From positions 558,001-622,000 of the forward strand of contig JAGMUV010000023.1 of assembly GCA_020744425.1 (NCBI GenBank): a stretch of DNA of 64,000 bases, given 5' to 3'. Made by a program: the position numbers and the translations under genes. The notes under the pieces were generated by a model, which worked only from the letters and a program-made list of their open reading frames with translations, was not told the origin of the DNA and searched no databases. Each line of letters begins with the position of its first letter. Position 1 is the stretch's first letter. Shown one piece after another: positions 10,485-21,763 of the stretch. Origin of the DNA: Dactylonectria macrodidyma (taxonomy: Eukaryota > Ascomycota > Sordariomycetes > Hypocreales > Nectriaceae).

Positions 10485-11917
10485 CTAGTTCAACTTACTT
10501 CTTATGAGTTTAGAGGCGTTTATTGCGTTTCGCCTAGAGGGACGACGCTGAACCTTCGGGTCCGAATTCGTCAGATACACATGTTTTTCCTGGAGAAATC
10601 CTTCGAGATCTCGAATGTCAAACCAACGTGAATTCGTTCTGCCTTGGCTTTGGTACGGTGCTGCAAATACAGGATGCTCTCCATCCGGACTCTGGACCTG
10701 GGTATGATTGGTCGTTGTTGTTGATGTTCTGGCTGTACTAGGAGTAGTGTTCGACGATGACGACGACGACGATCGTAAAAGATAATGAGTTCCCGCCCCG
10801 CCTACACTCAAAAACGGTACTCCGTTCCATTCGTCCATTAGGCTTGGATGAACCTCGGCTTGCACCGCAGCTTCAAAGTAGGAGGTAAGGCGTTCACGGC
10901 TCAGCATACTGAGCAAGAACCGAAACTTGCCTCGGAGGTCATTGACTTGTAGTGACGGATTGCGCAACGAAAAGTAAGCATGATAGGCGCATGCTCGCCC
11001 GAGTTGGCGAGTAAAAAGGGGAATCTCAATTGCGGAAATGTGAGGACTGTCAAAGAGCAGTGGAGAACCGGAGCTTAAAGGCATTAGGAAACCACTGAGA
11101 TCAAAATTGATGCGGAGGGGTGGTGTCGTTGGAAATCGTGCCATATGCGCCGGGTCCGAGTAGTAGGGTGAGATTTCCCGGCTGTGCCTTCGTACCCCTT
11201 GCCTTATAGGACGCAAAGGTGCCGACGTCTGATCTGCGGAAATACCGAGGCGGTCCTCATTGATCGTTGAAGCACTTCTCTCAGCGATATTCTGAGACCT
11301 CTCCAGTACATTACAAAGTCGAGACTTGAGGCTGGAGTTCTGCCTGAGCAAGCCGCTTTGAGCCAAGTCCTGTGCAAAAGAAACAACCATTGAGCTCATA
11401 TCCCCGATCGCTGCTTCAAGCTCTCGAACTCGGGCCTCACTATTCGCCAAGTTTGCTTCTTGGCGGGAACGAAAGGCCTTCTGCGCTCGCCGGATCTGCT
11501 CCCTTCGTCGCTACATCCGGGATAAGCCTCGAGTCAAGAGATTCTAGTGACGGGGCGGAAGACGCGAAGCTATCCAGCACGCACCTCCTCAGGGCTTTGG
11601 CTTGATGGGCCGCCATCGCTCTTTCGTGGCCTGCCACGTTTCCGCTTCGCTGGGCCAGCCGTATTTAGTGCATGATCTTGGTGTGCTGAGCGATGCCTTG
11701 TGGGTGAGCCAGGAACAGTTTCTGAGACCGTCTGCTCTTCGCTCAACCCAAAAATCGGGATGTTATCGATGTTTATATCATCGAAAAGTGGTCTTTCGTC
11801 ATCAATTCGGGTCGGCTGCGGAGTAAATGTTTCAGGCAACAGGTAGGATGCCGCTGAGAGCAACGAAGCGAGGCCCTCGGTGGCCGACAGATCAGTCGGT
11901 TCATTTCGCTGGGTCAT
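10485..11917 (-). CDS. bZIP transcription factor with an N-terminal AT-hook
   Basis: Two exons (11917-11585 and 11510-10485) give 452 residues. The intron 11584-11511 (GTGCGT to TAG, 74 bp) is needed to join SPEE to RRREQIRRAQKAFRSRQ in frame. An AT-hook (KRGRPRK, 93-99) is followed directly by the basic region (from 112) and a short coiled coil (SEARVRELEAAIGDM). The basic region, RRAQKAFRSRQE, belongs to the atypical fungal bZIPs that lack the canonical NxxAxxxCR. The C-terminal half holds aromatic-rich segments typical of that fungal family. I chose the ATG at 11917; an upstream open frame to 12019 lacks an ATG. Targets are unknown. Confidence 0.85.
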
Positions 11918-12727
11918 TTTCTGCTCAATGAGAAGGAAACGGGCCGAGTCGTCGCTTATACACGTAGGGGACAAGGGGAAAGTTCTTTGATTGTACCGAG
12001 GTGGTTGTCTGATTAGCAATTGCGACTACGTATGTGTTGGTGTGGACCCAACCGTATGGGCCGGGTTTATCTACCGTCCCGATTTACACCTAATTTGTAA
12101 GGCAACAGCCGACCTCGCTAATCACAAAGCTGACAACGGCGTCTCCCCTTTTCTAGCTAGTCAGATCAATCATAACGAAAAAATTCTTATGCTTCCTGCT
12201 GCGGCTAGCTTTCAATAGTATGCACATCCAAGTTTTGAGATTTGCAGTGTAGCTATGCTTACTAATTGACAGAGATGTTGAGTATGCATGGCTTCGGCGT
12301 TCTGACGTTGAGTGCCCGAGAAGGAAGCCTTGATGTGGAATCAAACACGCAGCAATATCCAACCTGCATGATTAGCTTACTCATGCAGAGATGAAACAAG
12401 AAGCAACGCGTTGAGCCACGATCGCTGATATGATCGCCATGGCTTGACAAATTTTGCCTCTAATGGTGCACAAAGACAAGTAATTAATAGCGGTTAGTTA
12501 TAACCCCGATTCCAAGGCTTGAAGCCTTTGAGGCCACCTTCAGGCCACGGCTATCAGGCTTCGGCCCTGCCTAACACATTGGCTGAGTGTGAGTTTCGGT
12601 CAGTGACCGTTTGTACTTCAATTTATCCTATTTCCATTTTCCCCGTCCCTCATCAAAGATCATGAATCAGGAGGTAAAGACTGAAAATTCGTCCAAATAA
12701 TAAACAAAAAAGCATCGCACCCTTCGC
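11918..12727. other. Intergenic region, no gene seen
   Basis: Upstream sequence of the bZIP gene and 3' flank of the AAA+ gene. An imperfect inverted arrangement of AAGGCTTGAAGCC-like and AGGCCAC segments lies near 12515-12560. No coding sequence was recognised. Confidence 0.4.
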
Positions 12728-15700
12728 TCATCGGATCCCATCACCTCTTGCCACCTGTTCATCCGTAAAATTGTCCCGCACCTTTTCCAAATACTTGTCA
12801 AACTTCCTCGACGTCTTGATAACATGATCCAAGTGTTTGTAAGCCATGCTCTCACGCTTGAACTTTGCCAGCTGCCGGGCCGTTGTGATAGCGTTGCGGA
12901 TTTGTCGTCCGTTCATCTCGTGCTCAGCTAGGTCGGCAAGGTGACGGTTAAGATCGTCAAAGTCGATGCTCTTTGAGTCGTCACGTTTGCGCTTCTTTTC
13001 GTCAATCGGTTCGATCTTGGAGTTCTCTGTCTCCGAGGCGTCCAACAGGCTGAAGAAGTTTGTCCAAATCTTCCGGCGCTGGGACTTGTTCAAAGTGTCG
13101 TAGTGGAGAGATAGCTGGATGCGAGACTTGAAGGCTTCATCGAACGTGCCGACTCGGTTCGATGTCAGGATCAGGATGACCTCGTAGTACTCCAGCACGC
13201 GCAGAAATACAGACACTAAGGCATTGCGCTCGAGATCGTTCAGAGTGCGTTGCTCCAAGAAAACATCCGCCTCGTCCAGCAAAACCACACATCCCCAGAT
13301 CTTCCCCAGGTGAAGGGCCGACTCAAGGTACTTCTCAACATCTTCCGGTTTGGTACCAATATCTCCGCATGTTACACGGAATAGAGGCTTCTCAGCAAAT
13401 TCTGCAACACCCTCAGCTGTGAAGGTCTTCCCAGTCCCGGGGCTTCCGTGCAAGAGGACAATAAGCCCATTGCCTTTTCCTTGAATCACATCTGTGCTCT
13501 GTTCGATTTCGATTTTGCTAGTGACGAGGGCTTCGACGAGGTCCTTTGTTTCTTCGTCGATGACAAGGTGCTGGAAGGCCTGCTTATTCCAAGAGATATC
13601 TTGGATCAAGTCAACCTTGAGGTCTCCTTTCCGAACGCGTTAGTCAAAGCACTGCGCCAACTATCTGAATCACACCAGTAGATCACTCACGCCACTTTTT
13701 CTGTCGGAGATTGTACCCAACGAGTGTACGGGGAAAGACGTATAGTTGGGGAGCTTCTGGAGGAACGTCGGATACCATAGCTTCAGTACCTATTTCGTTC
13801 GGATCATGGACACCTAAGGACGGGTACGCGGACTTGAAATTATTTGAGTCTGAGTGCAGCTTCTTATAGGTATTGAAATCCGTCATGTATCTCTCGCCTT
13901 CCTACAAAATGTCAGAGCGCAAAAGCATCAAAGCCCAATGTGTAAGCTTACCGCGGACAAGTCATTATCAGCTTCGTCTTTATATGCGATGAATTTTCTG
14001 TGCCGACATGCCCACATCATTCGCCCACGTCGGTCGAGCTTGTTGCGGAACTCACTGCTCCCGAATCGCAAAGGGAGGACTCCAAGCTTTGCAATATCAA
14101 CGTCCTGGTTGTCTTCATAGAATTCGAGTTTGATGCAGAGATTAGTATTCTGGCGGTAGAAACGCCCGTCATATCCATAAGACCATGCTCCAACCTCCCA
14201 TGTTCGGATAATTTTTGGGGGTGCATCCCCCGACGACTTTGGACCTGGGATGAAAAAGGCGCGTTACTTGTCCAGGATTTAGCAATATGGCCTTGAATCG
14301 AGTTGTTTGCCGTCGATACTAGGACTTCTCCGGGTCGCACGAAGAAGGGCATTGTGGAGGGAGAGACGCGCCCACGGCGAAATTGGTTCTCGGCTTCTTC
14401 GTAGATCTGATTGTAATTTTGATCAATCCACCCTGTGAGCAGTCGCATTTGACTTCTGTGGGGTTCAGGTACTGCCTCCAGACACTCAGTTGAGCGGTAC
14501 TGATACCAGAAAAGAAACGGAGAGGGGATTAATTCCTTCGATTGCCATTTTGGAAAGGCGTCTGTGAATGTTGCCTGAGTGCTGGTAAATGCATCCATTG
14601 CAGAGATCATCTGCTGAGATAGCAGCTGAATTGATTCCCCTGCTGGTATTGGATCAGGTAACATGGAGCCTTCGGCTCTCGCTCTCGCTATGGCCCTCGA
14701 CTGAAAGCAGTGCTCATAGTACTTGTAGACCACAAAGGCTACATCTGGTCTATTTCGAAGATATCCAGCTTTGTCGGCGACGGGTGAGTTCCCTCTAAGC
14801 CTAAGCTGGCCATTCTGACCCAACATCCATGAAGGCTCGACAAGGTAACTTGATTCCTCGCCCTTGATCTGATGGAAGACGTGCCAGCTAGTAGATTTGA
14901 GAGAGTTCTGCAAGCTTCTGAGTTTTTGGATCTCCTCCTCTAGTTGGGAAATCAGAATAGCGTTTGACTGATCTATGCCACCTTGAGGCTCGATGATGTT
15001 TTGTTTGGTGGATACAGGCAGCACTGAGGCATATTTTGTGGCATCTTTCGACAAAGCTTCCTGATCCTCCATCTCCATCATGAAGATTTTCATGATTTGT
15101 TGTCCAAAGAACTGGATATGTGTTGTATAATCCGGGAGGGCATCGTAGGGCACACGGTACACACTCTCTGTCGCTAATGTGTTGGTTGTGTCCCAATCGC
15201 TAGGATTTGACTGCAGCACTACCAGTTTGTCTCTCTCAGATGAGCTAGCCTGCGTCTGATCCCGTGAGATTGTGTGATGTCGTAGGTATAACCAACTAAT
15301 CTCATTCTGTAGAGACCCCTGCTGTTCGTCGTCAGCCTTTTCGGCCTTTCCGTTATTATAATCGTCGCCTTCGTCGCTTTCTTTATTATCGTCTCGATCT
15401 TTATTGCTGCCTGTAGCGTTTTCGTGACCTTCGTTGTTTTCGTCTTCGTCGTCGTCTTCGTCCTCCTCAATCTCCTCGTTCTCCTCGTTCTCCTCGTTCT
15501 CCTCGTTCTCCTCGTTGTCGTCGTCTTTATCGTCGTTGTCGTTATCGTCGTCGTCGTTCTCCTCGACGTCACGATCGTCGCGCACTTCTATTGATTCTCC
15601 CTCTTCGTTCTCTGTTTCGTCGTCCCAAACTACTTCACTGTTCCCAATACCATTGGGACTGACGTCGGGGTCCCATATAAGTTGGAAGGAATCGATCGAA

Positions 15701-15888
15701 AACTCGCCTTCCCCTGGGAATAATCCGTTGGATTCACTAAACGACTCTGGAGCCCAGTCACCCAGCCCGATTTGCCGCGAGGGCGCCCCCGCAGCCGCTG
15801 ATGGGGAGTTGTTTTCGGGAATGGTCGCGTGCGCCAGGATTGGCTTTGGAAATAAACCGTAGATGGTACAGAGGTAGTTTGACGACGT
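12728..15888 (-). CDS. DUF7025-type fungal AAA+ ATPase, with an apparent one-base frameshift and unresolved start
   Basis: Large AAA+ protein of a fungal family whose cellular role is not established. Exons read: about 15888-13952, 13901-13691 and 13626-12728; introns 13951-13902 and 13690-13627. The N-terminal part is extremely acidic (repeats of EEN and runs of D/E, about 15410-15560). It is followed by the DUF7025 region (about 15300-14000) and the ATPase core. The core has Walker A GSPGTGKT, Walker B VVLLDEADVF, sensor ILTSN and arginine-finger region FKSRI. A basic lid insert KKRKRDD and a helical lid follow. In the DUF7025 part the frame breaks at the run of five A (plus strand 14253-14257): SNAPF is in one frame and FIPGPKSSGD in another, as if one base were missing. 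The frame is open up to 15888 with no ATG; the first possible codon in common annotation would be GTG at 15585. The true start is probably in an upstream exon. Confidence 0.75.
15410..15565 (-). repeat. Low-complexity acidic coding repeat (GAG-GAG-AAC units)
   Basis: Tandem 9-bp CTCCTCGTT units on the plus strand (about 15466-15510), flanked by irregular D/E/N codons, encode repeated EEN in the AAA+ protein. Length variation between strains is likely in such a tract. Confidence 0.75.
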
Positions 15889-16223
15889 TCAGCGCATTCT
15901 CGATCAAGACCTCAATAAACGCTGACGAGACTGCTGTTCCCGTCGAAACGAGGTACGTTCTTTTGAGTGGAAAATCTCACCGAGCCACACCTAAGACATG
16001 CATACATGCGGCAGATACCGATGCATATCTGCCTGAGGCTCCGAGGCTGAAGTAAGGCTGCATGATCCGGTGGCAGTGTTTGTGAAATGCCAGACTGGCA
16101 GTAGCCTATACTGATATCAAGCGCATTATATCATTATCGCAACAAACCCCAAACTTTGCAGCAGGTCCTAAGTAGTAGTCAAACTTTTGCACATGCACCA
16201 GCTCCTAAGTTGTCGGTCACCTC
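15889..16223. promoter_or_regulatory. Head-to-head region between the AAA+ and DUF7708 genes
   Basis: About 335 bp separates the first coding sequence of two divergent genes. It may hold the missing first exon of the AAA+ gene: an ATG on the minus strand near 16062 has an open run to a GTATCT donor near 16017. This is a weak suggestion. Confidence 0.35.
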
Positions 16224-17907
16224 ATGGATCCCTCTCTGTCAGGTTGCCTCAGTACCTGGTACGCTGCCGACATTGATCCTGACCCCGTCAAGTAAGTTGA
16301 GCGAGCACTGAGTATCCCAAGCCATCAAAGGTCATAGTGCTTGGCCGTCTCTCCAGTGTATTATTCTGATATCAATAGAAACTATGCTTTTCCGATAGTG
16401 CAGCAGGCCTTTCAGGAAGGTGCGGCCAAGTTTGCTGCACACTTAACAGAAGATGCCAAGAAGATTGAGCTGGCGATAAGTGCCACGAACATCCAAGACA
16501 TCCAAGCCCTAGCTCGCGAATCGTTTGCGAAATACTCTGACGAGAAAGCATTTCCCCGCGCAAGGAAATGGCTTCAACGCGCCATTTCTAGAATGCACCA
16601 TTACGGTAACATCATGGATGTTTTAGTGCAGCATCATCCTGAATACGTAGCTCTTGCCTGGGGAGCGATGAAGCTTGTACTAGTAGTAAGTCTCGGGGCC
16701 CAGAAATCTTCTAAAGACCCCTATCGTTTATAGTTTCCAGGCTGCTCAAAACCACGAGGCTACCGTCTGCCTCGTATCGAAAGCTCTCTCGCAGATCGCA
16801 GATACATTGCCTAGAGTCGAGCTCGCCGCCGTCCTCTACCCTACCAAACGAATGCGGCGGGCCGTTGGGAACTTGTACGCAAATCTCTTGCGATTCTTTA
16901 TTCGAGCCCACGATTGGTGTCGCGAAGGTACTTTCCGGCATATTCTCCATAGTATCACTCGTCCTGTGGAGTTGAGATACAAGGACCTTCTAGAAGATAT
17001 CGATGCAAATTCTCGCGAAATCGATCTACTTGCCACCTCGGGTAACCGCGTGGAGATTCGCGAGATGAACTTCAAACTCACCGAAATTGTCGCCAAGCTA
17101 GATTCTTTCCATGCATTGCATTCAAGCTCGTTGTTAGATACTAACCAACGACTTTCAGACCTGCAGTTCTCACAAATCATGTCCCACATCTCAGTCAGCA
17201 AGCTTGGAGACCCTTTAGAAGCCTACCGGTACAACCAGTCGCTACAGCTACGAGGGCAACATAGTCGGGCTTTCGAGTCTACAAACAAATTCTGGCAGTC
17301 GCCCAAGTTACATGCTTGGTCGTCCGGCTCCGAGTCAAATATGGCCGTCATCAGGGGAGGTTTCAGCGCCCGCTTCGCTATGAGGCGTTTCTCGGTCAAT
17401 ATGATTCAACAGCTTCAGTCGAAGAATATCCCAGTTCTCTGGGCGCTTCGTGGCCCATGGACTGACTCAAACGATGGAGAAGTTTCTATTGTCGACATAT
17501 TCAAGCACCTCATTCTGCAAGCTTTGAGATTGGAACAGGATTCAATGACCGAGAAGGCAATGTCTTTGCAAAGCGCCAGATTTCACAGGGCCACGACAGA
17601 GGATGATTGGCTTCAACTACTAGGATCTGCGCTTATCCAAGCACGTTCTCAGGTCTATGTCGTGATCGATCTATCAACACTCAACTACAGCTTGTTGCCA
17701 CCCGCTGGCTTCTCTTGGCTCACTGCATTCCAACACTTGTTTGCGGAGGTGTCGAAACAGTCACCGAATTTACAAGTCAAGGTCTTGATAGTCGGCGACA
17801 GGGTAAATTATGGGTTGCAAGAGTCTAAACAAGTTCCTTCTGACATGATGGTGCCTGTGAGGGTGACTCAGCCACTCGCGAGAAGGCGGCGACGGAGACA
17901 TCGTTGA
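16224..17907 (+). CDS. DUF7708-domain protein (fungal STAND-associated family)
   Basis: Three exons (16224-16291, 16379-16685, 16741-17907) give 513 residues. Introns 16292-16378 (GTAAGT to ATAG) and 16686-16740 (GTAAGT to CCAG) keep the frame. The N-terminal half matches the helical DUF7708 pattern found in front of NACHT/STAND modules in fungi. Conserved stretches are the YAFPIVQQAF start, HHPEYVALAWGAMKLVL, and NHEATVCLVSKALSQIADTLPRVEL. A helical segment (about residues 190-240) follows. The C-terminal half has strand-like pieces (IPVLWALRGPW and QVYVVIDLS) in the places where an NTPase would have Walker A and B, but no GxxxxGKT is visible. It ends in an Arg-rich tail. This could be a nucleotide-free relative of STAND proteins. 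It is divergent from the AAA+ gene. Confidence 0.75.
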
Positions 17908-18581
17908 GAATGGCGGCATCAGTGCCACGGTCCCCGATCAGAATATCTACTGTCGCTGATTTATTGCAGCTGAGCCCGAAGGAGGTAAGCTATCAGTGAA
18001 TACTGTCTCAATAATCTTGGACACTAATTAGACTATAGTTTCATGAAAGTAATCCATAGCCACCAGATAAGCGGAAGACTGCCATATAGATAGCAGGAAA
18101 ATTATAGATTGATTACGCATAAGTTAAGGGCTAGAAATTCGGACAGTAGGACCGAGATCTGAACATGTACAAGAGTACCAAACCCTGGGCGATGTAGGGA
18201 GACCACGAGGCTGATGGAGTATTGAGAATCAATACAATGTTGCTGAGAAGGATATTTGCAGAATATAGTGGCCTTGGCAGTGGCTACCTACATCAAGTCC
18301 TATTATCCCACAACTTGAGTCTCTTTCAAACGCTATTTGTTGCCGACATGGATCCAATCCTCTGCCTTCCGAATTGTCACCAAAGTGCTCAACAACCAAG
18401 AGGTGCGGGATAGACGTAATTAATATGTATTGTACTATATACAGCGAACTTGCATTCTGATATGGGTATGATATGAAGCAAGACAAGATGTAACAGAATA
18501 GATTCTCCCTTTTATACATTGGGTTTAAGTGGTCGAGGCATCAGAAAGGAACCTCTTGTGCGGAGTCTTCTCTGTTACAGT
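17908..18581. other. Convergent intergenic region, no gene seen
   Basis: AT-rich 3' flanks of the DUF7708 gene and the phosphate transporter. The open frames here are short and overlap on both strands. Confidence 0.4.
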
Positions 18582-20491
18582 TTACTTCTCAGCATGCTCC
18601 TCGTCAGTGGCGACGGAGCGGGTGGAGCTGGTGGCGTAGTCCTCCTCGCCGCTGAGCTCCTCAAGGGTCTTGCGGGCAGTCTCGGGGATAAGGAGGGTGG
18701 TCAGGCAGCCGAGAAGCATGAAGAGGGCGTAGATCTCAAGAACGTGGTCCATCCAGGGAGCGGCGTTGTCCTCGGTAGCACCCTTCGTGCGGAGAGTGGC
18801 AATGGCACCCTGGCCGATGATGGAACCGATCTTGCCAGAGGCGGCAGAGATACCGTGTGAGGTGGAACGGTATCGGGTGGGGAAGACTTCACCAGGGACA
18901 ATGAAGGTGGTGGTATTGGGGCCTGGTCAAGTTAGTAAGGGCTCATCAAAGAGTTAAGTAGTTGAGGGCATACCGAAGTTGAAGAAGAACTGTGCAAGGA
19001 CGTAGATGGCAAGGAGGCCGTTGGAGGAAATGTGGTTATAAGCGAAACCCATGACGATGAAGAGAATGGTCAGGATGCAGAAACCACCCAGCTGGATGGG
19101 CTTGCGGCCGAGGGTATCAATGGTAGCGACGGAAACCCAGTATCCGGGGACAGCGCCAGCGAGGACGATGATGATGTTGCCGACGGCAGTGTTGTGGAGG
19201 AACTGGAAGACGTTGGTGGCATCCTTGGTAGAGTAGCCAATGACCTTGAGAATTGTACCGTTGTTCAAAGAGAGACCATAGAAGGCCACATCGAGACAAA
19301 ACCATGAGCCAGCGGTTCCGAGGAGGAGCTTGAAGTTCTTGAGCTTGGCGTAGTGGCGGCAGAAGTCGGCCCAGCTGGCCTTGGGGACCTCGAGGGTCTC
19401 CTGGGCGGCGCGCTGAGCCTCGGCACGGGCGACCTCATCAGTGTTACCAGAGGCCTGGCCCTTCATGTAGGCCTTGGCATCGTCATCGGCCTTCTCGACG
19501 TCGCGGGCGATGTCGAAGGTGTAGCGGGGGGTCTCGGGGATGGTCAGACGGTCTGTGATGATGTTAGCAAAGAGTCACGCGAGCAATTGAAGATGCCAAG
19601 AATGCCAAGAGGTTCGGGTATTTTTGAGGGACAGGGGTAATTATCCGCTTACAGTAGAGAGCAATGCAGGCGGGAACGGCACCGAAGCCGATGAGAGTAC
19701 GCCACATCTTGTCGACAGCAACCTGGCAGTGTCCGGTGCACTCGCCGACACTGGCGGCACCCTCAAGCTGGGACTTGAAACCCAGGGTCAGGAACATCAT
19801 GACGAGAGCGGCGACGAGCTGACCAATGCCTTGCATGGCAAAGACGGCAGCCATCATGGCACCACGCCACTTGGTGGTAGCGAACCTGTGGGGGCTAGTT
19901 AGCACTTACACCATGTGATGGTTGACGATGGTCAATGACAAGGAGAACATACTCAGAGGTAATAATGGAAGACAAAGGGTAGTCTCCTCCAATACCGATA
20001 CCCATGATGACACGCCAGAAGATGATGACACCGACGATGTGGATAGAGGGAGAGTTGCTAGTGAGGGCCTGGGCGAGGGTCGCAAAGATGATGACCAACA
20101 ACTCCATGCCGTACATGCGCTTTCGGCCGACGATATCAGCCAACATACCGAAACCCAGCTGACCGATGACGGTACCGGCCGAGGTGGACAGCTTGACGGC
20201 CGAGTCAGCCTGGGTGGGCATGGATCCGACGCCCGGGTAGTAGACGATGCCGAGCATGATGGTCAGCATGGACACGCAGAAGATGTCGTACGAGTCAGTG
20301 AAGAAGCCCACGCCGGCGACGACGCAGGCCCGCACGTGGTACCAGCCAAAGGGCGCCTTGTCGATCTCGGCCAGGGCCAGGCGGCGGCGCTCGTTGGGGT
20401 CGGCGATGTGGGTGAAGTCGTTGTGGAAGTTGTGGAAGGCATTGTTGCCGCCGGACGTCTTGGCGACGGGGGCGCTGGTTTGCTCCGACAT
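18582..20491 (-). CDS. PHO84: Inorganic phosphate:H+ symporter, PHO84-like (MFS)
   Basis: Plasma-membrane phosphate uptake protein, 563 residues, 12 TM, as usual for the family. Exons: 20491-19953, 19885-19653, 19552-18974, 18922-18582. The introns (67, 100 and 51 bp) are all GT-AG. Family marks are the N-terminal RRRLALAEID, the TM1 signature GFFTDSYDIF, GRKRMYG in the first half, GIGIGGDYPLS after TM4, a long central loop, and TLGRKPIQLGG, the second-half copy of the MFS loop motif. The tail ends TDEEHAEK. C-ending codons dominate, which suggests high expression. A phosphate-starvation site of CACGTG type was not seen in the 1.27 kb upstream. Paralogs exist in fungi, so the symbol denotes the family member type. 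Confidence 0.93.
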
Positions 20492-21763
20492 GGTTAGGGG
20501 TGAGCGAGGTACCGGATATATCTGGTACTGAAGAAAGAAGAAAAGGAAGGGGAGGAGGAGTGAGTGTGAGACTCTGCTGCTGGGACAAGGAAGACAAGAC
20601 TCGAAACCCAAACGGAGCGACGGGTTTATTATATGAATATTCTAGACTGGCAGGATCTCACGAGCAAGACCAAAATGCTTTGCCTGACATGAACGGGGTC
20701 CCTCCCCCTACCCTTGTCTGCGATGGCGTGGGCTTTCTGAATGGGAACATCGACCGAGCTGATGAGGCGTCCGTCCAACATGGGGGTGGGATGCCACTTA
20801 CACGGATACAGTACGCAAGCACTCGACCCGTCTCTGCCTTCCCCCCCACCCTACGCGTTCTGGGCGAACAAGAGAAAAAACCTCACAAGCCGATGATCCG
20901 AACGCTCGTCAATAGTTCTTCTCACAGACAGGGCAAAAGCAGTCGTCGATTGAAAAAGCCCCCCGTTTCTCGGTATAGCAAATCTGGCACGAGACAAGTT
21001 GCCTCTAGTTGAAGGGTCGACCAATCAGCGAAGCGTATGCCACCCCGTGTTCTCGCGCGCCAAGGCTCTTGGCTGGCCCTTGGCATCGAGATAGCCGCAG
21101 ACCCGCTGCTTCGGCAGAGACGGCACGAGCATTATTAGTGCCTTGTCACTATGAACAAGCTGATTGAGGCTCTGTTACTGAGGAAAGCCCACTGAAGCAA
21201 GGCCCTGAAGGGGGTGGTGGTGGCGACGAAACTGAATACAATCACCGAAGGGGGATGGAGAAAAGTGGAGAAACGGAGGTTTAGAAACGCGTAGCGAACT
21301 AAAGGCTTGGGTAGCTGGATTTTGCATCGTTGCCTCTTCGGGACACCGAAAGCCCATCACCAGCTTGCCTGGGAGGGCGTTGACCATGGCGTTGCTCTCG
21401 TTGGTCGCATGCGTACACTGTGCACGGCAATATTGTGCCGATTCTGAAGGGATCATGGGTGGGACGACGGAGGAGACCGTAAACTAGACCATTGAAAGGG
21501 TGTTCATCTTTGGTTTTTGGTGGTTTTATTTGCCTCCCTCACAACCTTCTTCCTTAAGCGTATTTGCGAGCTGATCTGCAGTTTTCTACTCGAAGCCCGT
21601 TTTTCTTTCTTTTTCCTTTTCTTCTTGCTCCGGCTGTACCCAGTTCTGCGTCACACTGAATCATCACAGTGCACTCATCCAAACTACATCACCACTCATC
21701 CACACGTCAATTCCTCATTCCAGCACATCTCGTGCTCATCTCTACTTACTCTCGCCTCCCATC
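20492..21763. promoter_or_regulatory. Divergent intergenic region (PHO84-like / GNAT-like)
   Basis: 1.27 kb between two divergent start codons. It has pyrimidine-rich leader sequence just before 21764 and a TATATA at 20514-20519 that is too close to the PHO84-like ATG to be a normal TATA box. Small frames inside look like chance. Confidence 0.45.

Noticed and set aside
15434..15862. Ser-rich 142-codon plus-strand frame
   Set aside because: Antisense shadow of the acidic D/E repeat in the AAA+ gene.
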